Positions 22,966-31,878 of a stretch of 49,476 bases of DNA are shown in pieces. Location of the stretch: positions 1-49,476 of the forward strand of contig CAJTPV010000024.1 in assembly GCA_910578505.1 (NCBI GenBank), in the 5' to 3' direction. This DNA is from an uncultured Oscillospiraceae bacterium (GTDB lineage Bacteria; Bacillota; Clostridia; Oscillospirales; Oscillospiraceae). The translations under genes were made by a program, and so were the position numbers. How positions within the stretch are numbered: the first letter of the stretch is position 1; every line of letters starts with the position of its first letter. Under the pieces are notes generated by a model. It was not told the DNA's origin. It was given only the letters and a program-made list of their open reading frames with translations, and ran no database searches.

Positions 22966-24168
22966 TTATTCGGAAACGCTTTGGGTTTCCGGGATTTCCA
23001 TTGCAATTTTGATCCGCTCCACGTTGGCCAGGGCCCGCTCCATCAGGCCCGCCACATCCAGGGCTTTCTCATACTCCCGCACCTCCTCCAAAACCGGGTG
23101 GGTCTTGGGATGCCGGGGGGTGAAGACGGTGCAGCAGTCCTCGTAGGGCAGGATGGACGTGTCAAAGGTGCCGATTTTCCGGGAGTAGCGGACGATCTCC
23201 TCCTTGTCCATCCCGATGACAGGCCGCAGCACCGGCAGCGTACACACGTCGTCCGACACCGTCAGCGCGTCCATGGTCTGGCTGGCCACCTGGCCCAGGC
23301 ACTCGCCGGTGACCAGGGACTTCGCCCCGGTCCTGCGGGCCACGGCCTCCGCCAGGCGCATCATGAACCGGCGCATGATGAGGGTGAAGTGGTCCTCCGG
23401 GCAGGCCCGGCGGATCTCCTCCTGAATCTCCGTAAAGGGGATGACGTGGAGGGTCATGCGCCCGCACCAGGGGGCCAATTCCCGGGCCAGCCGCACCACT
23501 TTTTCTTTGGCCTGGGGGGAGGTGTAAGGGGGGCTGAAGAAGTGGACCAGCTCCAGCCGGACCCCCCGCTTGGCGATCATATAGGAGGACACCGGGCTGT
23601 CGATGCCGCCGGACAGCAGGCTCACCGCCGTGCCGCCCATGCCGATGGGCAGGCCCCCCGCGCCGGGCTGGGAGGGGCCGTGGACATAGGCCGCCTTCTC
23701 CCGGACCTCCACGTGGACGCACAGCTCCGGAGTGTGGACGTCCACCTGCAGATGGGGATAGGCCTCGTGGAGCAGGCCCCCCACGTACTGGGAGATCTCC
23801 ATGCTGGTCATGGGGAAGAGCTTGTCCGCCCGCTTGGTCTCCACCTTGAAGCTCTTCGCCGCCCGCAGCTCCCCGTCCAGGTACGCCTTGGCGCAGTTTA
23901 AAATCGCGTCCTTATCCTTGGCGCAGGGCCGGGCCCGGGTCACGGCGATGACGCCGAAGACCTGCCTGCAGGCTGCATAGGCCCCGTCCATGTCGCAGCC
24001 GTCCTCCTGGGGCTCCACGTAGATGGTGCTCTGCTTGGAGCAGACGCTAAACGCGCCGCAGTGCTGGATGCGCCGCCGGATATTGGCCATCAGCTTGTCC
24101 TCGAAGCTGCGGCGGTTGAGCCCCTTGAGCACCACTTCCCCCAGCTTCAGCAATACAATTTCATTCAT
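22966..24168 (-). CDS. thiI: tRNA 4-thiouridine synthetase ThiI
   Basis: 400 residues: ferredoxin-like N-terminal region, THUMP domain, then a PP-loop ATP pyrophosphatase with SGGIDSPV at 186-193. There is no C-terminal rhodanese domain, as is common in Firmicutes, so sulfur must come directly from a cysteine desulfurase; YEDCCTVFTP near the end holds candidate cysteines. It makes s4U8 in tRNA and may feed thiazole synthesis. ATG 24168 was chosen because the upstream extension is non-conserved. No NifS-type gene is adjacent. Confidence 0.94.
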   Translation of the reverse strand: MNEIVLLKLGEVVLKGLNRRSFEDKLMANIRRRIQHCGAFSVCSKQSTIYVEPQEDGCDMDGAYAACRQVFGVIAVTRARPCAKDKDAILNCAKAYLDGELRAAKSFKVETKRADKLFPMTSMEISQYVGGLLHEAYPHLQVDVHTPELCVHVEVREKAAYVHGPSQPGAGGLPIGMGGTAVSLLSGGIDSPVSSYMIAKRGVRLELVHFFSPPYTSPQAKEKVVRLARELAPWCGRMTLHVIPFTEIQEEIRRACPEDHFTLIMRRFMMRLAEAVARRTGAKSLVTGECLGQVASQTMDALTVSDDVCTLPVLRPVIGMDKEEIVRYSRKIGTFDTSILPYEDCCTVFTPRHPKTHPVLEEVREYEKALDVAGLMERALANVERIKIAMEIPETQSVSE

Positions 24169-24280
24169 AGACGATCCCTCTCTGTGTTCTGATGATGCTT
24201 GTCCATTAGGATAACACAGCTTTTGCGATTTGTGAAGCAAAATTTCAGGGAAAACCGGGCCGGAGAGCGCAACGTCCGTA

Positions 24281-24310
24281 TTGACGGGATTGGGGGACCC
24301 GTGGTATGAT
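24281..24310 (+). promoter_or_regulatory. Promoter of the soluble hybrid kinase
   Basis: TTGACG (24281-24286), 18-bp spacer, TATGAT (24305-24310). The roughly 105-nt leader contains a CTGTA..CTGGC / GCCAG..TACAG hairpin with a bulge (about 24320-24375). Confidence 0.65.
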
Positions 24311-24421
24311 GACACAGAAACTGTACTGGCGCTGGGGAACAAACCTCCTGCGGCTCTTCCGGCCAGTATTTACAGGACACGGCGGCCATCATGGACACGC
24401 GGTCAAATGGAGGATAGATGT

Positions 24422-26965
24422 ATGGAGTACGTAAGGGAGTGTTGGGAGCAGGCCGGTGAAGCTGGAAGCATGCAGAATTTAGAGGCCATTATCAATGAGG
24501 GCCTCCGCGTCGCCCTGCTGGAGGAGACGCCGGACCAGTCCCTGGAGGTCCTGCTGGAGCACCTGGGAAAGGCGCTGAACGGGGAGCGGACCTATATCTT
24601 TGAGCGCAACGCATCCGGCGGCGATGACAACACCTATGAGTGGGCGGCCGCCGGGGTGGAGCCGGAAAAGGCGACGCTGCAAAACGTCCCGCCGGAGGTG
24701 TGCGCCAGCTGGTACCGGAATTTCAGCATCGGGCGGCATATCGTCATTGAGCGGCTGGAGGACATCCGGGAGACCGAGCCGCTCCAGTACGAGAACCTGA
24801 AGCGGCAGAACGTCCACTCCCTTGTGGTGGTCCCCCTCTACGACGGCGAAAAGCTCATTGGCTTTTACGGCGTGGACAATCCCCCGGTGAAATTGCTGGA
24901 ATATGCGTCGAATATGCTCCAGACGGCGGCGTACTTCATCGTCTCCTCCCTGAAGCGGCGCAACCTGGTCCGGGAGCTGCAAAAGCGGAGCTATGACGTC
25001 CTCCACGCCCTCAGCGTGGACTATCTGGGCATCTATCAGGTGAACTTTGACACGGACGAATGCGAGATCTTCCGGGACAGCGCGCCGATGTGGATGGATT
25101 GGGCCGTCAATTTTCGGGAAGGCTATCAGACGGCCATGGAGCGGTATATCGTCCGGTGCGCCGCCCCCCAGGACCAGGAGCGGCTGCGGGCCGTGACGCA
25201 AAAGGAGTATGTGCTCTCGCAGCTCCGGACAAAAAAGAAGTTCTACCTCCGCTACCAGGTGCAGGACAACCCCTACGGGATGAAGCACCTGGAGATCCAT
25301 TTTTCCGCGGCGGGGAAGAGCGGCGATGGGCGCCGCGTGATCTTTGCCCTGCGGGATGTCAACGCGGTGGTGGAGCAGGAGGAGATGTACAGACTGGAGG
25401 CGCGGCAGAGCCTGGAGGGCATCCTGGAGGGCGCCAGGACCGGCATCTGGACCATTGAGCTGGAGGAGGGCGCCCGGCCCAGGATGTACGCCGACCGGAC
25501 CATGCGGATCCTCCTGGGCGTGTCGGACCGGATCGAGCCGGAGGAGTGCTACCGGCACTGGTTTGAAAACATTGATCCGGACTATGTGGAGATGGTGCAG
25601 GAGGCGGTGCGGGCGATGGTGGAGACCGGGCGGACCGAGGTCATCTATCCCTGGAACCACCCGGAGCTGGGGAAGATCTATGTCCGCTGCGGCGGCGTGC
25701 CGGACAGCAGCTTCAAAAAGCCGGGCGTCTGCCTCAACGGGTACCATCAGGACATCACGGAGACCATGGTGACGCGGAAGAAACAGGAGCAGGCCATTCT
25801 GGAGCTGCTGGAGAAGGTCCGGCGGGCCAATTCGGCCAAGAGCGAATTCCTCTCCCATATGTCCCACGATCTCCGCACCCCCATCAACGGCATCATGGGC
25901 CTGCTGGCGATCCTGGAAAAAAGCCAGGACGACGCGGAGCGGCAGAGCGAGTGCCGGAAAAAGATCCGCCTGCTGGCGGAGCACCTGCTCTCCCTGGTCA
26001 ACGATGTGCTGCAGGTCAGCAAGCTGGACAGCGGACGGGCGGCCATGGCGGTGGAGCCCTTTGACCTGCACGACACGCTGGAAAACTGCATCGCGGTCCA
26101 GTCCGTCCAGGCGGAGGAGGCAGGCGTCCGGGTGGTGCTGGAGGAGGTGGACCTGGAGCACAGCAAGCTCATTGGCAACCCGCTGTATGTGAAACAGATT
26201 TTGATGAATGTGCTGGACAACGCCATCCGGTATAACCGGCCCGGCGGCTCCGTGTTTATCCAGGTCAAGGAGACCGGCTGCTGGAATGGGACTGCGGACT
26301 GCCAGTTTGTCATCGAAGACACCGGCATCGGCATCGGCGAGGACTTCAAAAAGCACATTTTTGAGCCCTTTACCCAGGAGCACCAGGGCGCAAGGACCCA
26401 CTACAGCGGCGTCGGGCTGGGGCTGTCGATTGTGAAGAAGCTGGTGGAGCACATGGAGGGAACCATTGAGGTGGAAAGCCAGCTGGGCCGGGGGAGCATA
26501 TTCCAGATCACCCTGCCCCTGCAGGCCGATCAGACCTGGCGGGCGCGCCCTGTGGACAAGGCGCGCAATGTGCTGGGCAGTATTGCCGGGATGCGCGTCC
26601 TGCTGGCGGAGGACAATGAGATCAACTGCGAAATCGTGGAGTTTATGCTGCGGGAGGCGGGGGCGGAGGTTGTGACCGCCAACGACGGGAAAGCTGCCGC
26701 GGACGCCTTTGCGGCCTCCGCGCCGGGGGACTTTGACTGCGTGCTCATGGATCTGATGATGCCGGTCATGAGCGGCTATGAGGCGGCCCGCGTGATCCGC
26801 GGCATGGACCGGCCGGACGCGGCGGCTGTGCCCATCATCGCGCTGTCGGCCAACGCCTTTGAGGAGGATGTGGCCCTGGCAAAGGACGCCGGAATGAACG
26901 AACATCTGGCCAAACCGGTGGATATCAAAAAAATGCTCCAGGTGATGGGCCGGCTGCGGCGCTGA
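24422..26965 (+). CDS. Cytoplasmic hybrid sensor histidine kinase (GAF-PAS-HisKA-HATPase-REC)
   Basis: 847 residues without a membrane segment. Order: an N-terminal GAF-like domain (about 15-190), two PAS-like regions (about 195-450), a coiled coil, HisKA with His482 (SHMSHDLRTPINGIMG), HATPase_c (DTGIGIGEDF, GVGLGLSIVKKL) and one receiver domain with Asp777 (LMDLMMPVMSGYEA). ATG 24422 has GGAGG 8 nt upstream. No Hpt or output regulator is beside it; its receiver could pass phosphate to the Hpt protein at 3501 or another carrier. It is a lone gene divergent from thiI. Confidence 0.92.
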   Translation: MEYVRECWEQAGEAGSMQNLEAIINEGLRVALLEETPDQSLEVLLEHLGKALNGERTYIFERNASGGDDNTYEWAAAGVEPEKATLQNVPPEVCASWYRNFSIGRHIVIERLEDIRETEPLQYENLKRQNVHSLVVVPLYDGEKLIGFYGVDNPPVKLLEYASNMLQTAAYFIVSSLKRRNLVRELQKRSYDVLHALSVDYLGIYQVNFDTDECEIFRDSAPMWMDWAVNFREGYQTAMERYIVRCAAPQDQERLRAVTQKEYVLSQLRTKKKFYLRYQVQDNPYGMKHLEIHFSAAGKSGDGRRVIFALRDVNAVVEQEEMYRLEARQSLEGILEGARTGIWTIELEEGARPRMYADRTMRILLGVSDRIEPEECYRHWFENIDPDYVEMVQEAVRAMVETGRTEVIYPWNHPELGKIYVRCGGVPDSSFKKPGVCLNGYHQDITETMVTRKKQEQAILELLEKVRRANSAKSEFLSHMSHDLRTPINGIMGLLAILEKSQDDAERQSECRKKIRLLAEHLLSLVNDVLQVSKLDSGRAAMAVEPFDLHDTLENCIAVQSVQAEEAGVRVVLEEVDLEHSKLIGNPLYVKQILMNVLDNAIRYNRPGGSVFIQVKETGCWNGTADCQFVIEDTGIGIGEDFKKHIFEPFTQEHQGARTHYSGVGLGLSIVKKLVEHMEGTIEVESQLGRGSIFQITLPLQADQTWRARPVDKARNVLGSIAGMRVLLAEDNEINCEIVEFMLREAGAEVVTANDGKAAADAFAASAPGDFDCVLMDLMMPVMSGYEAARVIRGMDRPDAAAVPIIALSANAFEEDVALAKDAGMNEHLAKPVDIKKMLQVMGRLRR

Positions 26966-27103
26966 CAGAACCGGCGCGGCCCGCCGGAAGCGAGATTTTT
27001 CAGAAAATGTGGTTGCATCTCCGGCGGGAAATGTGGTATTGTATGGGTATGGCATAGATTATGGAAAAACCATCGCCAATGCGATAGAAAAGAGGACAAT
27101 ACT

Positions 27104-28198
27104 GTGCTGAGGGGATATCAGAATTATCGCGGCCGCCGTTCCGCCGCGATCAAGCTTCTTATTGCGGTGCTTGTCGTAATCCTGGTGGCCGCCTGCTCGT
27201 TCCTTTTTATACAGAGGTACGTCACCTACACCGACAGCGGCGAGCTGCGCATAGACCTGCCGGAATTCCTGCAGTGGATGGCGCCCAGAGAAAGCGATGA
27301 CGAACCGTCCGCGCCGGACGTCTCCGAGCCTGCGGACGGTGCGCAGGATGCCCAGCCGGGGCCGGGCGTGAGCCTGATCATCGACGAGCCGGAGGAGGAG
27401 GCGCCGCCGGTCCCGGCGGCTGTGGACCGCCATCTGGTGCGGCTGGACACCCTGCCCGCCGACGGCGCGGCCCTGCGGGAAACACTGGCCGCCTCCGGCG
27501 CCAACGGCTTTCTCTGGCGGGTCCGGGACAACGCGGGGGCTCTCTACTACAGCTCCGGCGCCGGGCTGAAGGACGCGGTCCTGGACAGCGCCGTGTCTGC
27601 GGAGACCCTGACCGCCCTGTGCGGGACCGAGGGCGTCACGTCCGTGGCCCTGTTCAACTGCTTCCACGACAGCTATTACGCCTTTGTGAACATGGCCGCC
27701 GCCGCCATCTGCCAGAGCAGCGGCTATGTCTGGTACGACAACATGAGCTACTTCTGGCTGGACCCGGCCAAGGAGCAGGCCCGCAGCTATGTCACCAGCC
27801 TGGCGGTGGAGTGCGCCCAGATGGGCTTTGACGAGCTGCTGCTGGAGGAGATGCACTATCCCACCGCCGGCAAGCTGCAGAAGATCAGCTATCAAAACAA
27901 CACCATCGGCAAGACCGACGCCCTGGTGCTCTTCCTCACGGAGCTGAAGGCGGCCCTGGAGCCCTACGGCATCCGGCTGAGCCTGCTGCTGGGGGAGGAC
28001 CTGCTCAACGCGGGCAGCAACGCGGAGTCCGGCCAGGACCTGGCGGCCCTGCTGCCCCTGGTGGACGCGGTGTACACGGTCACCGGCGACCCGGCGGGCG
28101 CCCAGGCCATCCTGGATGCGTACGCCGGCGGGGAGGGGCCGGAGCTGGTGCCCATGACCACTGCTCCCCAGGATGGGCAGTGGTGCATCGCGGGCTGA
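27104..28198 (+). CDS. Membrane-anchored DUF4015-like (putative glycoside hydrolase) protein
   Basis: 364 residues, GTG start with AGAGG upstream. One N-terminal membrane anchor (about 17-37) preceded by basic residues, an acidic Pro/Ala-rich linker (60-115), then a domain resembling the C-terminal half of COG1306/DUF4015 TIM-barrel proteins: WLDPAKEQARSYVTSLAVECAQMGFDELLLEEMHYP matches the family's 'DP ... Y ... LGFDEI-FDY-RFP' line. The usual Asp-Tyr-x-Arg of that line is replaced by Glu-Glu-Met-His, so catalysis is uncertain. Extracellular, cell-wall-facing role inferred. It is followed by the V-ATPase promoter region. Confidence 0.65.
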   Translation: MLRGYQNYRGRRSAAIKLLIAVLVVILVAACSFLFIQRYVTYTDSGELRIDLPEFLQWMAPRESDDEPSAPDVSEPADGAQDAQPGPGVSLIIDEPEEEAPPVPAAVDRHLVRLDTLPADGAALRETLAASGANGFLWRVRDNAGALYYSSGAGLKDAVLDSAVSAETLTALCGTEGVTSVALFNCFHDSYYAFVNMAAAAICQSSGYVWYDNMSYFWLDPAKEQARSYVTSLAVECAQMGFDELLLEEMHYPTAGKLQKISYQNNTIGKTDALVLFLTELKAALEPYGIRLSLLLGEDLLNAGSNAESGQDLAALLPLVDAVYTVTGDPAGAQAILDAYAGGEGPELVPMTTAPQDGQWCIAG

Positions 28199-28265
28199 CA
28201 GGCTGCGCGTCCGGCTGACGAATTGGCCAAAGTGCGTATAAAAGTCCTGACGAATTTGTGTATTT

Positions 28266-28326
28266 TGTCAGAACTGTATAAAGATGTAAAATAGTTCTGG
28301 CACTTGCGTAAAGATTATGTTATAAT
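28266..28326 (+). promoter_or_regulatory. V-ATPase promoter with upstream operator-like inverted repeat
   Basis: Extended -10 TG-T-TATAAT (28318-28326) without a recognisable -35. Immediately upstream, TGTCAGAACT (28266-28275) and AGTTCTGGCA (28293-28302) are inverted copies at 9 of 10 positions, covering about -67 to -30. A CTGACGAATT direct repeat lies further up (about 28216 and 28248). Such a promoter probably needs an activator. Confidence 0.6.
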
Positions 28327-28332
28327 ACACGG

Positions 28333-28456
28333 GAACTTGCTATCGACCGCTCTGACAGCCGGGAGGGACGCCCAAGCTGTGGGCTGACCCCCGGCCAGAA
28401 GTCCGATATGGCAGGTACAGGGTTTCCTGTTAGACCTGTGGAAAAGGGGTGAGAGA
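28333..28456 (+). ncRNA. Structured 5' leader of the V-ATPase operon (riboswitch candidate)
   Basis: The roughly 120-nt untranslated leader contains a nested fold: GCCGGG-A-GG (28358-28366) pairs with CCCCCGGC (28388-28395) and encloses a GCCCA/TGGGC hairpin (28370-28374 with 28380-28384). ACCCC (28387-28391) can instead pair with GGGGT of the SD (28446-28450), which would hide it. I could not assign a known riboswitch class from memory. Confidence 0.45.
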
Positions 28457-28771
28457 ATGTCACTGGAAGCCATAACGAAGATCCGCGCGGTGGAGGACGG
28501 CGTTGAGCAGTCCAAGGCCGACGCCAAGGCGCAGGCGGCAAAGCTGATTGCCGACGCCGAGCGCGAGGGCCGCGCCCTCCTGCACGCGGGGCGGGAAAAA
28601 GCCGCCGCGGCTTCGGCGGAGGCCATGAAGGCGGCGGATGGTAAGGCCGCAGGGCGCCGGGAGGAGATCCTGGCGCAGTCAGCGAAGGACTGCCAAAAGC
28701 TGAAGGCCGATGCCAGCGCCCGCATGGACAAGGCGGTGCAGGCGATCTTAGGAAGGGTGGTAGAGACTTAG
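28457..28771 (+). CDS. V-type ATPase subunit H/G (peripheral stalk)
   Basis: 104 residues, almost entirely Ala/Lys/Glu-rich heptad sequence, i.e. a long coiled coil (AITKIRAVEDGVEQSKADAKAQAAKLIADAEREGR). This is the stalk partner of subunit E, called AhaH/NtpF in other naming schemes. First gene of the operon. Its stop codon TAG shares its last base with the GTG start of subunit I. SD AAAAGGGGTGA, possibly controlled by the leader. Confidence 0.85.
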   Translation: MSLEAITKIRAVEDGVEQSKADAKAQAAKLIADAEREGRALLHAGREKAAAASAEAMKAADGKAAGRREEILAQSAKDCQKLKADASARMDKAVQAILGRVVET

Positions 28772-30714
28772 TGGCCATTACAAAAATGAAACGGCTCAGG
28801 CTTATCGCTCTTGCGGAGGACCGGGACGCGCTGCTGGACAGCCTCCAGCACGCCGGGTGCGTGGAGGTGAGCGAACCGGACGGCTATCTGAACGACGAGC
28901 AGTACGCCGCCCTGCTCCACCGGGAGAACGCCGCTGTGGCCGACGCCCGGAGCAGCCTGACCGAGCTGCAGCACGCCATCGATGTGATGCAGCAGTACGC
29001 TCCCCAGAAGGGGGGCTTGTTTACGCCCAGAGACCAGATGGCCGCCGCGGACCTGCTGGACGAGAAGGCGAGAAAGGCCGTGCTGGACAAAGCCGCCCAG
29101 ATCAACGGCCACGCCCGGACCATCGGCCAGCTCAACGCCCGTGAGACCAGAGTCCGCGCCGACCAGCAGGCTTTGCAGCCCTGGACCGCCTGCGACCTCC
29201 CTCTGGAGGACAAGGGCACCAAGTGGGTGGACATCCTGCTGGGGACGGTTCCCAACACGGCCAGCCTGGACAATCTGGCCGGCGCGCTGGACGAAGCCGG
29301 AGCCGCCGCCGAGGTGCGCCAGCTCAGCGAGGACCGGGAGCTGAAGTATCTGGAGGTGCTGGTCCACAAGGACTGCCGCCAGGAGGCCCTGGACACGCTG
29401 CGCGCCCACGGCTTCGCCTTTGCCCAGCTGAAGGACCTGACCGGCACCGCGTCGGCCAACATCAAGCTGCTGGACCAGGAGCTACGGGACATCGACGCCC
29501 AGCGGCAGAAGGAGATCGGCGCCATCCAGGCCATGAACGGCAGCCAGAAGGAGCTGAAGACCGGCATCGACCGGATGAACCAGGTCCTGGCGGCGGAGAC
29601 GGCCAAGGAGCGGCTGCTGGCCGGCGGGTCCATCGTGTTCCTGGACGGCTGGGCCGCGGAGCCCGAGCTCCCCGCCCTGGAGGGCGCGCTGGCGAAATTC
29701 GACTGCGCCTATGAATTGGAGGAGCCCAAGGAGGACGAGTATCCGCAGGTGCCGGTGGAGCTGCGCAACGGCAAGCTGGTGCGGACACTGAACATGGTGA
29801 CGGATATGTACTCCCTGCCGGCTTACGGGTCTGTGGACCCGAACCCGCTGATGGCGCCCTTTTTCATCTTCTTCTATGGCTTTATGATGGCCGATATGGG
29901 CTACGGCATCCTGATGATGCTGGCCAGCTGGATCATCATGAAAAAGGCAAAGCCCAACGGTCCCACCATGCGGCACATGATCCCCCTGATGGGCCTGTGT
30001 GGCATCAGTACCTTTATTATGGGAGCCCTGACGGGGGGCTTCTTCGGCGACTTTATCCCTCAGCTTCTGAAAATCATCGACCCAAGCAGTACATTTGCCC
30101 TTCCCGCCCTGTTCAATCCGCTGGACGACGCCCTGAGCGTGCTGGTAGGCTCCCTGGCCATCGGCCTGGTGCAGATTTTTACCGGTATGATCGTGAGCAT
30201 GTATAAGCAGATCAAGCGAGGCGAGACAATGGCCGCCATCTGCAACGAGGGCGCTTGGTTCGCTGTGTTTATTCTGGCGGGCGCGGCTGTGCTCACCGGG
30301 CAGACGATGCCCTGCGTGATCGCCATCCTGGTGCTGCTGGTCCTGACCCAGGGCTACGGCAAGGAGGGCATCATCGGCAAGATCATGGGCATCTTCGGCT
30401 CCCTGTACAACAACATCACCGGGTATTTCAGCGACATCATGTCCTATTCCCGCCTGATGGCCCTGATGCTGGCCGGCGCGGTGGTGGCCCAGGTGTTCAA
30501 CCAGCTGGGCGCGATCACCGGCAATGTGATCTTTTTTGTGATCATCGCCGCAGTCGGCAACGCGCTGAACTTCGCGCTGAACCTGTTGGGCTGCTTTGTC
30601 CACGATATGCGTTTGCAGTGCCTGGAGTTCTTCGGACGGTTCTATGAGGACGGCGGCAAGCCCTTCCGTCCCTTGAATATCACCACACAATATGTAGACA
30701 TCGTAAAGAAATAA
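28771..30714 (+). CDS. ntpI: V-type ATPase subunit I (membrane stator, a-subunit equivalent)
   Basis: 647 residues: a cytoplasmic N-terminal half (about 1-345) of alpha/beta and long coiled-coil segments, and a C-terminal half with about seven to eight membrane helices. The essential stator arginine is Arg561 in SYSRLMALMLAG. It forms the ion half-channels next to the K ring. GTG start overlaps the preceding stop by one base, so it is translationally coupled. Followed 13 nt later by the K gene. Confidence 0.93.
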   Translation: MAITKMKRLRLIALAEDRDALLDSLQHAGCVEVSEPDGYLNDEQYAALLHRENAAVADARSSLTELQHAIDVMQQYAPQKGGLFTPRDQMAAADLLDEKARKAVLDKAAQINGHARTIGQLNARETRVRADQQALQPWTACDLPLEDKGTKWVDILLGTVPNTASLDNLAGALDEAGAAAEVRQLSEDRELKYLEVLVHKDCRQEALDTLRAHGFAFAQLKDLTGTASANIKLLDQELRDIDAQRQKEIGAIQAMNGSQKELKTGIDRMNQVLAAETAKERLLAGGSIVFLDGWAAEPELPALEGALAKFDCAYELEEPKEDEYPQVPVELRNGKLVRTLNMVTDMYSLPAYGSVDPNPLMAPFFIFFYGFMMADMGYGILMMLASWIIMKKAKPNGPTMRHMIPLMGLCGISTFIMGALTGGFFGDFIPQLLKIIDPSSTFALPALFNPLDDALSVLVGSLAIGLVQIFTGMIVSMYKQIKRGETMAAICNEGAWFAVFILAGAAVLTGQTMPCVIAILVLLVLTQGYGKEGIIGKIMGIFGSLYNNITGYFSDIMSYSRLMALMLAGAVVAQVFNQLGAITGNVIFFVIIAAVGNALNFALNLLGCFVHDMRLQCLEFFGRFYEDGGKPFRPLNITTQYVDIVKK

Positions 30715-30727
30715 GGAGGATTTTATC

Positions 30728-31216
30728 ATGAATGGTTTCCTGGATTCTTTTGGCGGCCTGGCGCTGGCGCTGCTGGGTTCCGGTCTGGCTGTCGGCCTGA
30801 GCTGCGTTGGTTCCGCAAAGGGCACCGGCATCGCCGGTGAGGCCGGTACCGGCCTTCTGTGCGAGGACCCCAGCAAGTCCGGTAAGGTCATGGTCCTGCA
30901 GCTGCTGCCCGGTACGCAGGGCCTGTACGGCATGGTCGTCTGGTTCTTCGCCCTCATTCAGCTGGGCTTCATGAGCGGCGCTGAGAGCGTCAATATCACG
31001 GTTCAGACGGGTCTCCAGTACTTCGCCGCCTGCATGCCCATGGCGCTGGGCGGACTGCTCTCCGCCATTGCCCAGGGCCGCGTGGCCGCCGGCTCCATCA
31101 ACATCCTGGCCAAGAAGCCCGACGACTGGTCCAAGGGCCTGATCCTCTGCGGTATCGTTGAGTTCTACGCCATTCTTTCCCTGCTGGCGTCCATGCTGAT
31201 GTTGCTGCAGCTGTGA
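30728..31216 (+). CDS. ntpK: V-type ATPase subunit K (16-kDa proteolipid ring), Na+-type
   Basis: 162 residues, four membrane helices arranged as two homologous hairpins. The ion-carrying glutamate is present only in the second hairpin, Glu145 (GIVEFYAIL). The residues that coordinate sodium in Enterococcus hirae NtpK (Leu61, Thr64, Gln65, Gln110, Glu139) all have counterparts: Leu60, Thr63, Gln64 in LLPGTQGLYG, Gln116 in AIAQGR, and Glu145. This predicts a Na+-translocating ring. GGAGGA SD just upstream. Confidence 0.95.
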   Translation: MNGFLDSFGGLALALLGSGLAVGLSCVGSAKGTGIAGEAGTGLLCEDPSKSGKVMVLQLLPGTQGLYGMVVWFFALIQLGFMSGAESVNITVQTGLQYFAACMPMALGGLLSAIAQGRVAAGSINILAKKPDDWSKGLILCGIVEFYAILSLLASMLMLLQL

Positions 31217-31244
31217 TCCCACCCAACAGGAAGGGGATTGCATT

Positions 31245-31835
31245 ATGAAAGGTATTGAAAAAATCACCGCGCGTATCGAAAATGACGGCAGAGCCGAGAC
31301 CTCCCAGATGCTGAAGGAGGCCGAGGACAAGGCCGCAGCCGTTCTGGCCGAGTACAAGGCCAAGGCGGAAGCGGAGACCGCCGCGGCTGTGGAGGCGGGC
31401 AAGGCCGCCGCCCAGCGGCAGGCGGAGCGGCTGGAGAGCGCCGCCCATATGGAGGCGAAAAAGCAGTTTCTGGCCGCCAAGCAGGCGTGCCTGGACGAGG
31501 CCTTCGCCAAGGCCCACAAGCAGCTGCTGGCTTTGCCCGACGACAAGTACGCCGAGCTGCTGGCCAAAATGGCGGTGAAGGCGTCCGCCACCGGCAAGGA
31601 GGAGGTCCTCCTCAACGCCAAGGACCAAAAGCGCGTGGGCGAGCAGGTGGTGGCCAAGGCCAACGAGCTGCTGCGCCGGAAGGGCAAGCTGACCCTGGCA
31701 GAGGACACCCGGCCCATGGAGGGCGGGCTCACCCTGCGCAGCGGCAGCGTGGAGATCAACTGCGCCTTTGAGACGGAGCTCCGGGTCCTCCGGGAGAACA
31801 TGGCCTCGGAAATCGCCGCCATTCTGTTCTCTTGA
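31245..31835 (+). CDS. ntpE: V-type ATPase subunit E (peripheral stalk)
   Basis: 196 residues: a long N-terminal coiled coil (about 1-85, ITARIENDGRAETSQMLKEAEDKAAAVL) and a globular C-terminal domain (EVLLNAKDQKRVGEQVV ... GGLTLRSGSVEINCAFE), the standard vATP-synt_E layout. It pairs with subunit H to hold the A/B head. SD AGGAAGGGG upstream; located between K and C as in other bacterial V-ATPase operons. Confidence 0.92.
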   Translation: MKGIEKITARIENDGRAETSQMLKEAEDKAAAVLAEYKAKAEAETAAAVEAGKAAAQRQAERLESAAHMEAKKQFLAAKQACLDEAFAKAHKQLLALPDDKYAELLAKMAVKASATGKEEVLLNAKDQKRVGEQVVAKANELLRRKGKLTLAEDTRPMEGGLTLRSGSVEINCAFETELRVLRENMASEIAAILFS

Positions 31836-31878
31836 AAAAGCTGTCCCAACGAATTGTATGTAGAAAGGAGGATGGCTT

